64,000 nt of DNA from Hyphomicrobiales bacterium (GTDB taxonomy: Bacteria > Pseudomonadota > Alphaproteobacteria > Rhizobiales > Rhizobiaceae): positions 124,001 through 188,000 of the forward strand of contig UCIV01000019.1 in NCBI GenBank assembly GCA_900472575.1. Direction: 5' to 3'. Both the position numbers and the translations under genes were made by a program. A model generated the notes under the pieces. The model had not been told where the DNA came from. It ran no database searches and saw only the letters and a program-made list of their open reading frames with translations. This document shows, in pieces, positions 40,538 to 48,899 of this stretch; positions within the stretch are counted from its first letter, which is position 1; each line of letters starts with the position of its first letter.

Positions 40538-40843
40538 TCAGCCGCCGTTATTTGCCGGTGCCGAAGGAGCCGGTGCTGCCGGCGCAGGCGCGGGCGTTGC
40601 TGGCGCCGGCGTTGCTGGCGCCGGCGTTGCCGGGGCTGGAGCCGCCGGCGCTGCCGGCTGGGTCGTCGAGGACGTCGTCGTCGCATCGGTGGGCGCACTA
40701 CCCATTTGCGACCAGACGAATGCACCCACGACGATCACGGCGAGAACAGCTACCCACCCCATCCAGGATGAGTTGCTTCGCGTTGCCGGCGGCGGCGTAC
40801 GCAGATCAGGACGATTGTCATTCGGATTGGGATCATAAGCCAT
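40538..40843 (-). CDS. membrane-anchored Pro/Ala-rich small protein
   Basis: The 101-aa product starts MAYDPNPNDNRPDLRTPPPATRS. It has one membrane helix (WMGWVAVLAVIVVGAFVWSQ, about 30-49) and then an extracytoplasmic tail made of repeated PATPA units. AGGAGG precedes ATG 40843. The topology (short cytoplasmic N-terminus, single helix, low-complexity tail) suggests a cell-envelope spacer or anchor. Repeat number probably varies between strains. No family is recognised. Confidence 0.68.
   Translation of the reverse strand: MAYDPNPNDNRPDLRTPPPATRSNSSWMGWVAVLAVIVVGAFVWSQMGSAPTDATTTSSTTQPAAPAAPAPATPAPATPAPATPAPAPAAPAPSAPANNGG
40594..40638 (-). repeat. 15-nt tandem repeat encoding PATPA units
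   Basis: Two identical 15-nt units (plus strand GCGTTGCTGGCGCCG) followed by a diverged third lie inside the Pro/Ala-rich gene, an in-frame minisatellite. Confidence 0.8.
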
Positions 40844-40993
40844 TTCGTTTCCTCCTATTCCAGCCAATAAAATGCGCGTTACCGGATTTTGTTCCGTAGC
40901 GGGGCAATTCACGCCGAACTGCATGGAAATGGCATTTACCGAAAGGACCGATTAGGAAGGTTCTAGCGGCAGGAATAGAATGGAGGAGATAGC

Positions 40994-42196
40994 ATGACAC
41001 AACCTCGTATCGGCATCATCGGCCTGGGGCGCATGGGGCGTGCTATGGCAGTCCGGCTCGCTTCCAGCGGGTTCGAAGTTGCCGGCTGGAGTCGAAGTGG
41101 CGTTCCGGAGGACTTTCCCGAAACGGCTTTTGCCGCCAGCGGCATTCCAGACCTTGCCGAAACTTCCGACGTCATCATCCTTGCCCTTCTGGATGATGCA
41201 GCAGTGGATGCGATGGTAAGAGCGCTCGAAAGCCTTGACCTGTCCGGCAAATTGATCGTCGACACCAGTACGGTGAGCCCGCTCACGCTTCGCAGCCACC
41301 AATCGGCTATCGAGCTTAAGGGCGGGCGATTGCTGGATGCCCCCATATCGGGCGGGCCTGAAACACTGCTCACCGGAAAGGCTGGTTTTTACATCGGAGG
41401 GAATGAAGACGACTACCGCCGCTTGCTGCCGGTAGTGGAGATGCTTTCCGACCGTATTCATCATGTTGGCGCGCTAGGCCATGGAGCAGCGTCGAAGCTT
41501 ATCAACAACATGATGCTGAGTGGCCTTTGGGAAAGCCTGAAGGAAGCTCTGCAGCTCGGGGGCCGGGCCGGGCTTTCCCGCGAGAAAATGATTGAGGTCT
41601 TATCAGGGAGCCCGGCTGCAAGCCCCGCAATGAAAGGCCGCCTTCCTGTCGTGCTGGGCGAGACAAGCCATGTCGGCTTTCCCGTGTCCGGCGTGGTCAA
41701 GGATATTAGCGTGGTGCGTGACTACGCCCTGCATCTCGATGTGCCCATTCCGGCGATGAAGGCGGCGCTTGCAAGCTTCGAGACGGCTGCAAAGGCCGGT
41801 TTTGCCGATGCCGACCTGGCGACGATGGTCAAGCTCGCTTTAGACGAGGCCTCTGCGAGCGATCTCGCGAGGCCGGTTGCTGTCTCACACCGCAAACCTC
41901 ACATCACCATCCTCTACTGCACACAGTGCAACTGGCTGCTACGCGCCGGTTGGATGGCACAGGAGCTGTTGCAGACTTTCGGTGATTCGCTCGGAGAGGT
42001 CGGCCTCATTCCCGGCACCGGCGGCGCGTTCGAAATAAGGCTGGACGGTGCTCTTTTATGGGAGCGCAAGCGCGACGGAGGCTTTCCAGGCCCGAAGGAG
42101 CTTAAACAGCGCGTTCGCGACGTGATCGACCCCGAGAGGGACCTCGGTCACCTCGATCGGCAGGCCGCCAAAATGGGAGCCGAAAACCCGGTTTGA
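40994..42196 (+). CDS. fusion: beta-hydroxyacid dehydrogenase plus SelT/SelW/SelH (Rdx) domain
   Basis: The 400-aa protein has two parts. Residues 1-290 are a complete 3-hydroxyisobutyrate/tartronate-semialdehyde-reductase-type enzyme: the IGIIGLGRMGRAMA Rossmann motif, DAPISGGPETLLTGKAGF, and catalytic Lys in GAASKLINNMML. Residues 303-395 are a selenoprotein-W-like thioredoxin-fold domain with ILYCTQCNWLLRAGW (Cys309-X-X-Cys312, Cys in place of Sec), IPGTGGAFEIRLDG, and ERKRDGGFPGPKELKQRVRD. The frame is continuous, and no ATG, GTG or TTG lies in frame between ATG 41825 and the second domain. SelW-like proteins are normally stand-alone, so this is an unusual fusion, perhaps coupling redox sensing to a dehydrogenase. 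Confidence 0.88.
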   Translation: MTQPRIGIIGLGRMGRAMAVRLASSGFEVAGWSRSGVPEDFPETAFAASGIPDLAETSDVIILALLDDAAVDAMVRALESLDLSGKLIVDTSTVSPLTLRSHQSAIELKGGRLLDAPISGGPETLLTGKAGFYIGGNEDDYRRLLPVVEMLSDRIHHVGALGHGAASKLINNMMLSGLWESLKEALQLGGRAGLSREKMIEVLSGSPAASPAMKGRLPVVLGETSHVGFPVSGVVKDISVVRDYALHLDVPIPAMKAALASFETAAKAGFADADLATMVKLALDEASASDLARPVAVSHRKPHITILYCTQCNWLLRAGWMAQELLQTFGDSLGEVGLIPGTGGAFEIRLDGALLWERKRDGGFPGPKELKQRVRDVIDPERDLGHLDRQAAKMGAENPV

Positions 42197-42249
42197 GACC
42201 ATCGTCGAAAACTTTTTTGGCAACTGACACAGAAACTTCAAAAAGCCGG

Positions 42250-42278
42250 TTGACAGGACGGGGCCACCCCCGTACATC
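42250..42278 (+). promoter_or_regulatory. sigma-70 promoter of tRNA-Leu
   Basis: A perfect -35 TTGACA, 17-nt spacer and TACATC lie 10 nt before the mature tRNA 5' end at 42289. Confidence 0.65.
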
Positions 42279-42288
42279 GCTCTCCGTC

Positions 42289-42375
42289 GCCCAGATGGCG
42301 GAATTGGTAGACGCGCCAGCTTCAGGTGCTGGTACCCGAAAGGGTGTGGAGGTTCGAGTCCTCTTCTGGGCACCA
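42289..42375 (+). tRNA. tRNA-Leu (anticodon CAG)
   Basis: This 87-nt class II tRNA has acceptor arms GCCCAGA / TCTGGGC, D-loop TTGGTAGA, and an anticodon stem CCAGC / GCTGG enclosing TTCAGGT (anticodon CAG at 42323-42325). It also has a long variable arm and a T arm with GTTCGAGTC. The 3' ACCA is encoded. It reads CUG leucine codons. Confidence 0.97.
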
Positions 42376-42400
42376 TTCCCATTGTTTATGTTTAGTAATT

Positions 42401-42420
42401 GGCCCGCTTGCGGGCCTTTA
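42401..42420 (+). terminator. terminator of tRNA-Leu
   Basis: GGCCCGC / GCGGGCC stem with a TT centre followed by TTTACTGTTTT, 26 nt after the tRNA. Confidence 0.72.
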
Positions 42421-42512
42421 CTGTTTTCAGCATTTGCACTTCAAGCAATCCCTTTCGGCTCGTCGCATCAGCCTTTTTCAAAGCAAACCTACCCACCATA
42501 GGCAGGCCAAAA

Positions 42513-42881
42513 TCACTCGGGGAGATGGCGCGGATTGAGGCCGGGGACCCATTGGGTGTTGGGCATATGCGTGCCGGTGTAGGTGACGCCGTTCGGCGTT
42601 TCGCAACGATAGACCTGAACGGGAAGATCATCCAGAATGCTGCCGCGGAATCTCCGGCGCGGCTCGGACGTGTAACCGACACCAGTCGTGCAGCGATAAC
42701 CTTCCGGCGCTTCCTTGGCGACCCGCGACGCCTCGGGAACGACACCGGGAAGGTCCTTGAAATAGGTATTCATGGAGGGACCGAACGCATCCCCTTCGGC
42801 TGCGAAGACGACCGAGGGTACCGCCGCGAGGATGAGCACGACCAGCATTGTTGCTGGCAATATCCATGCACCTTTAAGCAT
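42513..42881 (-). CDS. exported conserved hypothetical protein
   Basis: The 122-aa precursor has a signal peptide (hydrophobic ATMLVVLILAAVPSVVFA, about residues 8-25) and a mature part of about 97 residues. Two cysteines (YRCTTGVGYT and VYRCETPNGVTYTGTHMPNTQ) could form a disulfide. ATG 42881 follows GGAG; longer in-frame starts would put charged residues before the signal. The family is not recognised, and a periplasmic location is the only safe conclusion. Confidence 0.62.
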   Translation of the reverse strand: MLKGAWILPATMLVVLILAAVPSVVFAAEGDAFGPSMNTYFKDLPGVVPEASRVAKEAPEGYRCTTGVGYTSEPRRRFRGSILDDLPVQVYRCETPNGVTYTGTHMPNTQWVPGLNPRHLPE

Positions 42882-43012
42882 GTGGCTAAACTCCATATCT
42901 CGGTCTGCGCTTCCCCTTACAAATAGGTGCAGGAGGTCACAGATACCATGAAGAGGAGCCCAACATTCTCGTGATGACGGAGCCAGGATCATACAAGTGC
43001 TGCCTCTCCGCG

Positions 43013-43873
43013 TCAGACTATACGACGGTAGCCGGTCGGCTGCTCATAAAGCCAGCCGATCCGTTTGACGGCCGCTTCGAAATTCTCGCGCGCAACGGTC
43101 ATTGTATGGCCATTCGCATGCAACAGGGTTTCTTGGTCTTCCATGATGCCGACATGACCTTTCCAGAAGACGAGATCGCCTCGACGAAGCTCATCGCGGG
43201 AGATCGCATTGCCGAAAGACGCCTGCATGTCGGAATCGCGCGGCGCGCTTTTGCCGACCATCATCAAAGCCAGCTGGACGAGGCCGGAACAATCAATGCC
43301 AAAACCCGAGCGCCCGCCCCAGAGGTAAGGCGTCTCGATGAACTTTGTTGCGACGGACACATAGTCGTCCGCCATTGCCTCGCCGACCGGCAGGCAATGG
43401 GCTGCGATAACAGCCCCGCCACCGGCCAGAAGGAAATAGCGCGTGCCGCGCGTTTCCGCATCACCGATGACGGTGATGAGGCTTCCCATTGAAAATGCCT
43501 TGATCGGCGGCTTGCGCAGCTCCGCTTCCGGGTAGAGGAAGGTCCGCGCGGCGGTGATCCGGTGCGTCGGCTCAGCCAACGAGCCAATCATCTCTTCCGG
43601 CAGATAGCCGACATACCCGTCAGCATCGGCCTGCACCCAGGCGAAACCATTTGCACGATCGAACACCCGGACACTCTCACCAAAGAGAAGTTCCGTATCA
43701 ATGCCGCGGCCAATATCCGGGAACGGCCGCAGAGCCGCTACGGAGCCGGTGACGGACGCGGGTTCACCCTTCACGAAGCGGGCTGCCTCGACCTGTCCCT
43801 TCAACGCTTCCGCTGCGAGATCCGGCCGAAAGGCATTTAGACGTCTGTCCAATTCCATTGTCTTGTCCTTCAT
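43013..43873 (-). CDS. NlpC/P60 (C40) cysteine peptidase with SH3-like domains
   Basis: The 286-aa protein has two bacterial SH3-like segments at about 40-160 (RPFPDIGRGIDTELLFGESVRVF and SMGSLITVIGDAETRGTRYFLL). The C40 domain then shows the catalytic Cys in GFGIDCSGLVQLAL, His in WKGHVGIM, and a third residue in LLHANGHTMTV. The architecture matches gamma-D-glutamyl-L-diamino-acid endopeptidases (YkfC type) that cut cell-wall peptides. No signal peptide is evident, so it probably acts on recycled muropeptides in the cytoplasm. It overlaps the MarR gene by 4 nt and follows the aminopeptidase, which could finish degrading its products. Confidence 0.85.
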   Translation of the reverse strand: MKDKTMELDRRLNAFRPDLAAEALKGQVEAARFVKGEPASVTGSVAALRPFPDIGRGIDTELLFGESVRVFDRANGFAWVQADADGYVGYLPEEMIGSLAEPTHRITAARTFLYPEAELRKPPIKAFSMGSLITVIGDAETRGTRYFLLAGGGAVIAAHCLPVGEAMADDYVSVATKFIETPYLWGGRSGFGIDCSGLVQLALMMVGKSAPRDSDMQASFGNAISRDELRRGDLVFWKGHVGIMEDQETLLHANGHTMTVARENFEAAVKRIGWLYEQPTGYRRIV

Positions 43874-44220
43874 GAGGCGGGACGTCTTGCTTCCCGGATG
43901 ATCAGGTCGCCGAGTTTTTCCAGATAAAGCGCGCCGCCAATGGTTCGTTTTATCACGACATTGCGTCGATCGCGATCATCCCTGACGCGATCGACGAGAC
44001 CGAGTTCGCCCATCCTATCGAGTGCACGGGTGATCACGGGCTTGGTAACGCCGAGCGTTTCGGCAAGTCCCCGCACCGTATGCGGCGGCGGGATCAGATA
44101 GATCTGCAGCAGGATCGCTATCTGTCGCAATGTCAGGTCCGCCGCTTCGCCCCTCACCTCTTCCAGCGAAACGCGGTGCCACAGCCCCAAGGCCTCCGTT
44201 GCGGTCAATTCGATCGGCAT
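43870..44220 (-). CDS. MarR family transcriptional regulator
   Basis: The 116-aa protein has a winged helix: LTLRQIAILLQIYL, TVRGLAETLGVTKPVITRALDRMGELGLVDR (recognition helix), and the wing DDRDRRNVVIKRT. It is shorter than typical MarR proteins and lacks part of the dimerisation helices. It lies between leucyl aminopeptidase and the C40 peptidase, translationally coupled to the latter (ATGA overlap), so it probably regulates this operon. No operator was identified. Confidence 0.83.
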   Translation of the reverse strand: MPIELTATEALGLWHRVSLEEVRGEAADLTLRQIAILLQIYLIPPPHTVRGLAETLGVTKPVITRALDRMGELGLVDRVRDDRDRRNVVIKRTIGGALYLEKLGDLIIREARRPAS

Positions 44221-44274
44221 CCGATATCTCCAACGGATGCCGATCGTAACGTCAAACCGTTACCGGTCTGTTTT

Positions 44275-45675
44275 TCACTTCCCGGCTTGCGCCCTGTCGC
44301 GGATGACGCGATAGAGCGCCCGGATGGCGAAGGCTTCCCCACCTACCGGGGCATGCGGTTTTTCGGACGGATTCCATCCGTAAATGTCGAAGTGGATCCA
44401 GCTTGGCGATGCCGTGACGAAACGCTTGAGGAACAACGCCGCATTGATCGAACCCGCCATGCCGCCAGAGGGCGAATTTGTGATGTCGGCCGCGCGTGTG
44501 CGCAGGTCCTTGTCGTAGCCCATCCATAGCGGCATGCGCCAGACTGGATCAGCAGCCTCTTTCGCCGCCAGTGAAAGCTTGCCGGCCAAGTCCTCGTCAT
44601 CGGTAAAGAACGGCGCCAGTTCCGGTCCGAGCGCTACACGGGCGGCACCGGTAAGCGTTGCCATGTCGATCAGGAGATCGGGCGGGGTTTCGTCGGCATA
44701 GGCAAGCGCATCGGCAAGCACCAAGCGGCCTTCGGCATCTGTATTGTCGATCTGGACGGTGATGCCCTTGCGGCTCTTGTAGATATCGCCCGGACGGAAA
44801 GCATTGGAGGAAATCGAGTTTTCGACCGCCGGAACCAGAACTGTGAGGTCGACGGGCAGGCCGGCATCCATGATCATCAAAGCCAGCCCCATGACATTGG
44901 CGGCACCGCCCATGTCTTTCTTCATCAGCGCCATGCCGGTCGCGGTCTTGATATCCAGCCCGCCCGTATCGAAGCAGACACCCTTGCCGACGAGCGTGAT
45001 GCGCGGGTTGCCCTTCTTGCCCCAGCGCATTTCGAGCAGGCGGGGTGCGACGGCGCTTGCCCGACCGACCGTATGGATCAGTGGAAAGTTCTTCTCCAGG
45101 AGATCGTCACCAACGATCGAGCTGACGAGTGCACCGTAATGTTCGCCAAGCGCGCGGAAGGCCGCCTCAAGATTATCCGGGCCCATGTCGTTGGTCGGCG
45201 TGTTGATAAGATCGCGCGCGAGCAGGACACCGGCAAGCTGCCTTTCGATATCCATGGCATCGGCATCACCGGAAACGACAAGCCGTGCATCCCTTGGTTT
45301 TTCCGATTTGTATTTGGCGAATGAATAGCTGCCGAGACCAAAGCCGAGAGCCAGGTGATCCGCAGCGATACCTTCCGCATCGATCGACCAGTCGCCGGGG
45401 GGAAGGAGCTTTGCAAGTCTGCCGCTCAGGAAAGGCGATTCGGCACGATCGCTGCCGAGACCAAAAAGCACTCGGGATATCGATCCTCCTTGACCGGGGA
45501 CGACGAGAACAGAGCCCGCGTCGGCCTTGAAACCTGATGCTTTTACCCAGTCAGCGGCATCAGGCGGAAGCGTTCCGCCTTCCAGATCGGCTGGCGTAAC
45601 CGCAGTCACGGGCTTGGTGACGGTGCCTGCAGGTGCGAAAAACGAGGAGCGATGGATATGCTGGAAAGGCGTCAT
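44275..45675 (-). CDS. leucyl aminopeptidase family protein (M17)
   Basis: The 466-aa protein has the M17 catalytic C-terminal domain with VGKGVCFDTGGLDIKTATGMALMKKDMGG (metal and active-site Lys region) and the signature NTDAEGRLVLADAL (carboxylate metal ligands). The N-terminal domain is reduced relative to PepA, as in PepB-like members. It removes N-terminal amino acids from peptides. It heads an operon with MarR and NlpC/P60 genes, which points to peptide or muropeptide recycling. Confidence 0.92.
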   Translation of the reverse strand: MTPFQHIHRSSFFAPAGTVTKPVTAVTPADLEGGTLPPDAADWVKASGFKADAGSVLVVPGQGGSISRVLFGLGSDRAESPFLSGRLAKLLPPGDWSIDAEGIAADHLALGFGLGSYSFAKYKSEKPRDARLVVSGDADAMDIERQLAGVLLARDLINTPTNDMGPDNLEAAFRALGEHYGALVSSIVGDDLLEKNFPLIHTVGRASAVAPRLLEMRWGKKGNPRITLVGKGVCFDTGGLDIKTATGMALMKKDMGGAANVMGLALMIMDAGLPVDLTVLVPAVENSISSNAFRPGDIYKSRKGITVQIDNTDAEGRLVLADALAYADETPPDLLIDMATLTGAARVALGPELAPFFTDDEDLAGKLSLAAKEAADPVWRMPLWMGYDKDLRTRAADITNSPSGGMAGSINAALFLKRFVTASPSWIHFDIYGWNPSEKPHAPVGGEAFAIRALYRVIRDRAQAGK

Positions 45676-45708
45676 GGCAGCTTCGATAACCTTCGGGAAT
45701 CATTGGTC

Positions 45709-45723
45709 TTAACAATTCGTTAG
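45709..45723 (+). promoter_or_regulatory. CtrA-like box upstream of the TadD-like gene
   Basis: TTAA-N7-TTAG, one base off the CtrA full site TTAA-N7-TTAA, followed closely by GTTAAC. It is in the 107-nt spacer between the divergent aminopeptidase and TPR genes. Confidence 0.4.
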
Positions 45724-45782
45724 GGTTAACAGTTTATTGCTGGATGGGAAATGCGCCACTCTTCATTGCCTTGGAAGACGGC

Positions 45783-46652
45783 ATGGCAACGACCGACGAG
45801 ACCATGATGACTGCATCAAAGACATCCTCCACGCGTTCATTCATTTCACACTCGTCCGTGGCTCATGCCGCGATCTTCATCTGCCTGGCAATGGCTGTAA
45901 GCGGCTGCAACACCTCGAAACGCGACACGATTACCACCGGTTCTATCGCGAAGACGTCTTCAACGCCGCTAGACAATATGGATGCTGCGCAACTGGCCGA
46001 AACCGAGCGGGCTATCGGCGGCGCCTATGTCAAAGACCCACGAAACCGCGATATCGGGCTACGTTATGCCACAGTGCTGGGCATGACGGGCAAACACGCC
46101 CAGGCGCTTGCCGTAATGCAGCAGGTAGCAATCGCCAATCCCAGTGACCGGCAAGTACTTGCAGCCTATGGCAAGGCCCAGGCGGCAGCCGGCCAGCTCG
46201 AACAGGCGCTCGGCACGATTGGCAGAGCCCAGACACCGGATCATCCTGACTGGCGACTGATGTCGGCCGAAGGCGCCGTGCTCGACCAGCTCGGACGCTC
46301 GGAGGAAGCCCGGCAGAAATATCGCTCGGCATTGCAGACCCAACCGAACGAACCGAGCATCATGTCCAATCTCGGCATGTCCTATGTTCTATCAGGCGAC
46401 CTCAAAACCGCGGAAACCTATATGCGCAACGCGGCTCAGCAGCCGGCGGCCGACAGCCGCGTACGGCAGAACCTCGCACTGGTGGTCGGATTGCAGGGAC
46501 GCTTCTCGGAAGCGGAAACCATTGCCCGCAAGGAACTTTCGCAGCAACAGGCGGATACCAACGTCACCTATCTGCGCTCGATGCTCTCCCAGCAGAATTC
46601 CTGGGCAAAGCTTGCTGACAAGGACAAGGCAGCTAAATCTGCGGTCAACTGA
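45783..46652 (+). CDS. TPR lipoprotein, TadD-like pilus assembly protein
   Basis: The 289-aa precursor has a lipobox LAMAVSGC (lipidated Cys about 42) and then TPR-like helical repeats: RYATVLGMTGKHAQALAVMQQVAIANPS, LMSAEGAVLDQLGRSEEARQKYRSALQTQPN, and IMSNLGMSYVLSGDLKTAETYMRNA. TadD proteins of this layout assist the outer-membrane secretin of Flp pili. Its position near the tad genes and an upstream CtrA-like box support the call. ATG 45783 is preceded by GGAAG; ATG 45744 is an in-frame alternative. Confidence 0.8.
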   Translation: MATTDETMMTASKTSSTRSFISHSSVAHAAIFICLAMAVSGCNTSKRDTITTGSIAKTSSTPLDNMDAAQLAETERAIGGAYVKDPRNRDIGLRYATVLGMTGKHAQALAVMQQVAIANPSDRQVLAAYGKAQAAAGQLEQALGTIGRAQTPDHPDWRLMSAEGAVLDQLGRSEEARQKYRSALQTQPNEPSIMSNLGMSYVLSGDLKTAETYMRNAAQQPAADSRVRQNLALVVGLQGRFSEAETIARKELSQQQADTNVTYLRSMLSQQNSWAKLADKDKAAKSAVN

Positions 46653-46892
46653 GGTCTAAGACATAGCCTTTGACGGTTGCTCGGAATTCAGGCCCATCCG
46701 AGGCTTGAAGGACCACCAGGAATATCATTACAAACCTGTAGTAGCCCACGTTTATCTGGCAGCTTGATGCGCGATCCAATATCGCGAAAAAATTTCACCG
46801 CACCATAATTGCAACCTAAGCTTGAGGTGCTTATAAAACGCTCAGTCGAAGTTTACTTTTCAACAGATCAATTTCGCTTGTCGGAATATTTC

Positions 46893-47426
46893 ATGACATC
46901 CTCGAATGTGACATCGTTCTGTGGCTCTGCCACGCTTGCGCTCTCCGACAACATGAAATTTTTATGGCATAACCTTTGGAAACCGACTTTGATCTTCGGC
47001 AGTTCGATGTCTCTTGCAACTTCGGCTATCGGGATTTACCACTATACATCAAGAGGCATTTCATCGATCTTCGATGAACCTGTCGAAACCCTATTCTTAA
47101 CACTCCAAGACACATGGATAGCCTTGTTGATCGGCTGGTTAGCCTATCCCATCGCGCTTGCATTCTGCAACGCGATCAAATGGATGTTGGTGCCGTCTGA
47201 AAACAAGCGCGCTATCTTCACGATCGATACTACCGGGGTATCGATCTCAGACGCAGCAGGCGCTTCTGGCCATATACCTTGGAGCATGGTCCGCCGACGG
47301 AAGATATGGCGAGGCTACCTTGTCCTGAAAATCCGGCCGGGGGGATGGCGCTTTATACCATTACGAGCATTCGAGAATCCCGATGTCCTATGGATGCTGG
47401 TCGAAGCGAGCGGACCGAAAAAATAA
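46893..47426 (+). CDS. YcxB-like membrane protein, AT-rich
   Basis: The 177-aa protein has two membrane helices (about 25-47 and 70-95) and then a cytoplasmic YcxB-like domain (GVSISDAAGASGHIPWSMVRRRKIWRGYLVLKI). ATG 46893 is preferred over a TTG at 46809. The gene and the 240 nt before it are visibly AT-richer than their surroundings and use rarer codons, hinting at acquisition. It sits inside the pilus region, but no pilus role is evident. Confidence 0.68.
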   Translation: MTSSNVTSFCGSATLALSDNMKFLWHNLWKPTLIFGSSMSLATSAIGIYHYTSRGISSIFDEPVETLFLTLQDTWIALLIGWLAYPIALAFCNAIKWMLVPSENKRAIFTIDTTGVSISDAAGASGHIPWSMVRRRKIWRGYLVLKIRPGGWRFIPLRAFENPDVLWMLVEASGPKK

Positions 47427-47432
47427 CAGCGG

Positions 47433-47864
47433 TTATTCCGCGATGAATTTCAGCACTCCGGCGCGGCCGGACTTGCCGGGAACGATGCCATCCGACGGAT
47501 GCTGCACGCCATCATTGACTATCACGGATGAGAAGTCGAACGGGCTGATGCCCTCAAGGCAGGCGACGTTGACGCCATACTGCTGCGGGTTCGATCGCCG
47601 CTGATGATGGGTATAGATACCGCAGACCGAACAGAAATAGTGCTTCGCGGTCTTCGTGTTGAATTGATAGAGCGTCAGCGCCGCTTCGCCTGACACGATC
47701 TTAATATCGTCGAGATTTGCCGAAACTGCGATCGCTCCACGCATTCTGCAGTAAGAGCAGGTGCAACGTCGAGCGCTGCGCAGGCCATTTGCCAATCGCA
47801 CGTGAAATCGTACAGTTCCGCAGTGGCAGGCTCCGTCGATCTCGTCGATATTTTCATCCAGCAT
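47433..47864 (-). CDS. GFA/CENP-V family zinc protein
   Basis: The 143-aa protein has the cysteine pattern of glutathione-dependent formaldehyde-activating enzyme (Gfa)-like proteins: GACHCGTVRF, CTCSYCRMRG and CSVCGIYTHH, together binding two zinc ions. YGVNVACLEG is a family strand. Most members are not true Gfa and their substrates are unknown. It is convergent with the YcxB-like gene and just outside the tadC end of the pilus cluster. Confidence 0.88.
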   Translation of the reverse strand: MLDENIDEIDGACHCGTVRFHVRLANGLRSARRCTCSYCRMRGAIAVSANLDDIKIVSGEAALTLYQFNTKTAKHYFCSVCGIYTHHQRRSNPQQYGVNVACLEGISPFDFSSVIVNDGVQHPSDGIVPGKSGRAGVLKFIAE

Positions 47865-47914
47865 CAGCTATCCTCCGGCGGCAAGGATTTATGCATAAAG
47901 GAACGCGATAGAGA

Positions 47915-48889
47915 TTAGAACCTGCTGGAGACCTGGATACCTGCGGGGCCGAGGATAACGGCCACGAGAACAGGGAGGAAGAACAGGATCATCGGAACGG
48001 TCAGTTTGGGCGGAAGGGCTGCAGCTTTCTTTTCCGCCTCGTTCATGCGTTCGTCGCGGCTCTCCTGAGCCAGAACGCGCAGCGCCTGCGATACCGGCGT
48101 GCCATAACGGTCGGCCTGGATCAAAGCCTGCACGACCGATCGGACTATATCGAGCTGCGTGCGGTTCCCGAGATTTTCGAGCGCAGTCCTGCGGTCCTGG
48201 AGGAAAGAGAGTTCCGCCGTCGTCAGTGCTAGCTCTTCAGCCAGTTCGGGCGAAGACGTGCCGATTTCTTCCGCCGCGCGACGCATGGCGGCTTCGATCG
48301 AGTTGCCGGATTCGACGCAGATGAGCATCAGGTCAAGCGCGTCGGGCCAGGCACGCTTGATCGATTTCTGCCGCTTTCCGACCTTGTTGGAAACGAAGAT
48401 GTTCGGTGCGTAGAACCCGACATAGGCGAAGCCGACAACCGCGAGAATCCGGATCCCTATCGGTTTGGAGGCCAGGTTACCAAGTGCGAACACCCAGACT
48501 GCAGCGAGGATCAGGAACAGGAAAGGCAGAAGAAAACGCGCCACGAGGAACATGTTCAGAGCGTTCTGTGATCTCAATCCCGCTGCGCGCAGCTTGTTGA
48601 GCGTGCCTTCGTCAACCAGTGCTTCGCGCAGGTTGAAGCGTTCGACGATCTGGCGGACCGACTGATTGTTCTGGGTTCGCAGACTTGCCTTGCCATCGGC
48701 ATTCATACGCGCCCGCTCGCGCGCGCGCATCTGCTCCCGTTCAGTGGAAACTGCCTTCATGCGCTTATCCAGATCGCCGCGTTCCATGAACGGTGCAGCC
48801 AGAGAATAGAGCGTTGCGAAAACGGCAAGCGCCACCAGAACTGCGAAGATCAGGGTTGGCTCGGTGATAGCTGCTGCAAGATCCTTCAC
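47915..48889 (-). CDS. tadC: Tad pilus inner-membrane platform protein TadC
   Basis: The 324-aa T2SSF-domain protein has membrane helices at about 12-32, 115-160 and 290-315. The cytoplasmic T2SSF region is AWPDALDLMLICVESGNSIEAAMRRAAEEIG... with VVQALIQADRYGTPVSQALRVLAQESRDER. With TadB it forms the platform on which the CpaF ATPase drives Flp pilin assembly. It ends the pilA-tadC gene run; tadB is 10 nt upstream. Confidence 0.93.
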   Translation of the reverse strand: MKDLAAAITEPTLIFAVLVALAVFATLYSLAAPFMERGDLDKRMKAVSTEREQMRARERARMNADGKASLRTQNNQSVRQIVERFNLREALVDEGTLNKLRAAGLRSQNALNMFLVARFLLPFLFLILAAVWVFALGNLASKPIGIRILAVVGFAYVGFYAPNIFVSNKVGKRQKSIKRAWPDALDLMLICVESGNSIEAAMRRAAEEIGTSSPELAEELALTTAELSFLQDRRTALENLGNRTQLDIVRSVVQALIQADRYGTPVSQALRVLAQESRDERMNEAEKKAAALPPKLTVPMILFFLPVLVAVILGPAGIQVSSRF

Positions 48890-48899
48890 CGTCCGCTCC

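Noticed and set aside
42289..42512. tRNA-Leu as an attachment site of an integrated element
   Set aside because: No integrase, no repeated tRNA 3' end and no change of composition were found downstream.
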